From NCBI GenBank assembly GCA_043777595.1, contig JAYWHT010000099.1, positions 1-31,518 of the forward strand: a stretch of 31,518 bases of DNA. Direction: 5' to 3'. The notes under the pieces were generated by a model, which saw only the letters and a list, made by a program, of their open reading frames with translations, did no database searches and had not been told where the DNA came from. This document shows positions 31,143-31,518 of the stretch, in pieces. The DNA is from JAYVJH01 sp043777595. GTDB lineage: Bacteria > Bacteroidota > Bacteroidia > Cytophagales > Spirosomataceae. How positions within the stretch are numbered: position 1 is the stretch's first letter; every line of letters starts with the position of its first letter. The translations under genes and the position numbers were made by a program.

Positions 31143-31419
31143 TTTGGTCAGAACCTGCACGAAACGACCTTGATGAAATATTTTTAGGGCTTTGTGAGTT
31201 TTCAGAATTGTATGCAGCCAACTGGCTCGAAAACTATTCTTAGACTTAGAAAAATTAGAGATCTTTCCTGAAATAGGTAGAATTGTTCCCGAAAAAGAAG
31301 TGTCTTTTTTAAGAGAGATTACAGTGTGGAAATATCAGGTATTATATATCTATTTTAGCAATGAAGTCAAAATAGTTCGAATACATCATAGTAGCAAACC
31401 CTCAGAAAAATATAACTAA
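31127..31419 (+). pseudogene. RelE/ParE-family toxin, copy 2, frameshifted
   Basis: The frame starts MVAKIIWSEPARNDLDEIF, parallel to copy 1, but meets TAG at 31241-31243. The homologous continuation LFLDLEKLEIFPEIGRIVPE runs in the neighbouring frame to TAA at 31417-31419. One missing A in the run at 31230-31233 (CTCGAAAACTATTC) would restore LEKLFLDLEK. It is therefore either a one-base deletion in a homopolymer or a sequencing error. Confidence 0.85.
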
Positions 31420-31444
31420 ATAGCAACTCAAAACAAATACGACC

Positions 31445-31518
31445 ATGTTACTCACCACAGAAACATTACTCGACAAAACAGAAGTGATGGAATCGTTTAA
31501 GAGTTTGCCACAAATGGT
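31445..31518 (+). CDS. Small antitoxin, copy 3 (5' part, runs off the window)
   Basis: ATG at 31445 starts MLLTTETLLDKTEVMESF and then KSLPQM, which parallels the N-termini of the two preceding antitoxins (xxLLETINNLPE, SQIIDSISQMPE). The sequence ends at the window edge after about 24 codons. It suggests a third toxin-antitoxin unit in the array. Confidence 0.6.
   Translation, partial: MLLTTETLLDKTEVMESFKSLPQM

Overview
The window comes from a Bacteroidota genome, most likely a Cytophagia-type aerobe (the genus cannot be fixed from sequence alone). Evidence for this: a GldJ gliding-motility lipoprotein, a DUF5686 outer-membrane protein with a carboxypeptidase-regulatory-like domain, Bacteroidota-style promoters (TTTG, 19-20 nt, TAnnTTTG), a SufS gene, a type III PKS/methyltransferase/FAD-oxidoreductase cluster, and REP palindromes with a REP-associated tyrosine transposase.

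Layout. 1-841: an intact tRNA-Asn(GTT) with terminator, embedded in several decayed partial copies of itself, including a 102-bp tandem repeat. 842-5032: a GH10-like lipoprotein and a DUF5686 outer-membrane protein. 5095-9284: a beta-barrel protein, an alpha-oxoamine-synthase-like PLP enzyme, a WYL regulator and a RecD/Dda-like helicase. 9330-9851: a DUF433 antitoxin whose DUF5615-type toxin survives only as a fragment beside an inverted pair of REP palindromes. 9981-15866: the retron island described below. 15868-18132: hisH, a strong bidirectional terminator and gldJ. 18292-21166: a HEPN/nucleotidyltransferase pair and a lipoprotein oligopeptidase B. 21192-22024: a RAYT transposase framed by two REP families. 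22031-27993: an AddB-like nuclease and the type III PKS operon. 28120-30394: an LpxR-like lipid A deacylase and sufS. 30391-31518: three successive copies of a small-antitoxin/RelE-ParE toxin module; the second toxin is frameshifted and the third is cut by the window edge.

The most interesting region is 9981-15866. It reads as a complete retron: a 12-bp perfect inverted repeat (a1/a2) encloses three small hairpins and a long msd-like stem-loop, followed 11 nt later by a reverse transcriptase with the retron hallmarks NAxxH, YADD and VTG. Three overlapping downstream genes are unusual. One encodes a protein with a possible degenerate GHKL (histidine-kinase-like) ATPase fold. One encodes a pseudo-receiver lacking the phosphoacceptor Asp. 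One encodes a 571-aa protein with a degenerate receiver, a canonical receiver (DD, D, T, K all present) and a C-terminal helical domain carrying the HEPN ribonuclease motif RNxxxxH. A fifth gene encodes a Cas4/RecB-like nuclease with FeS-type cysteines. I infer an anti-phage retron whose effector is a HEPN RNase gated through a two-component-like relay. I do not recall a described retron type with this content, but I could not search for one.
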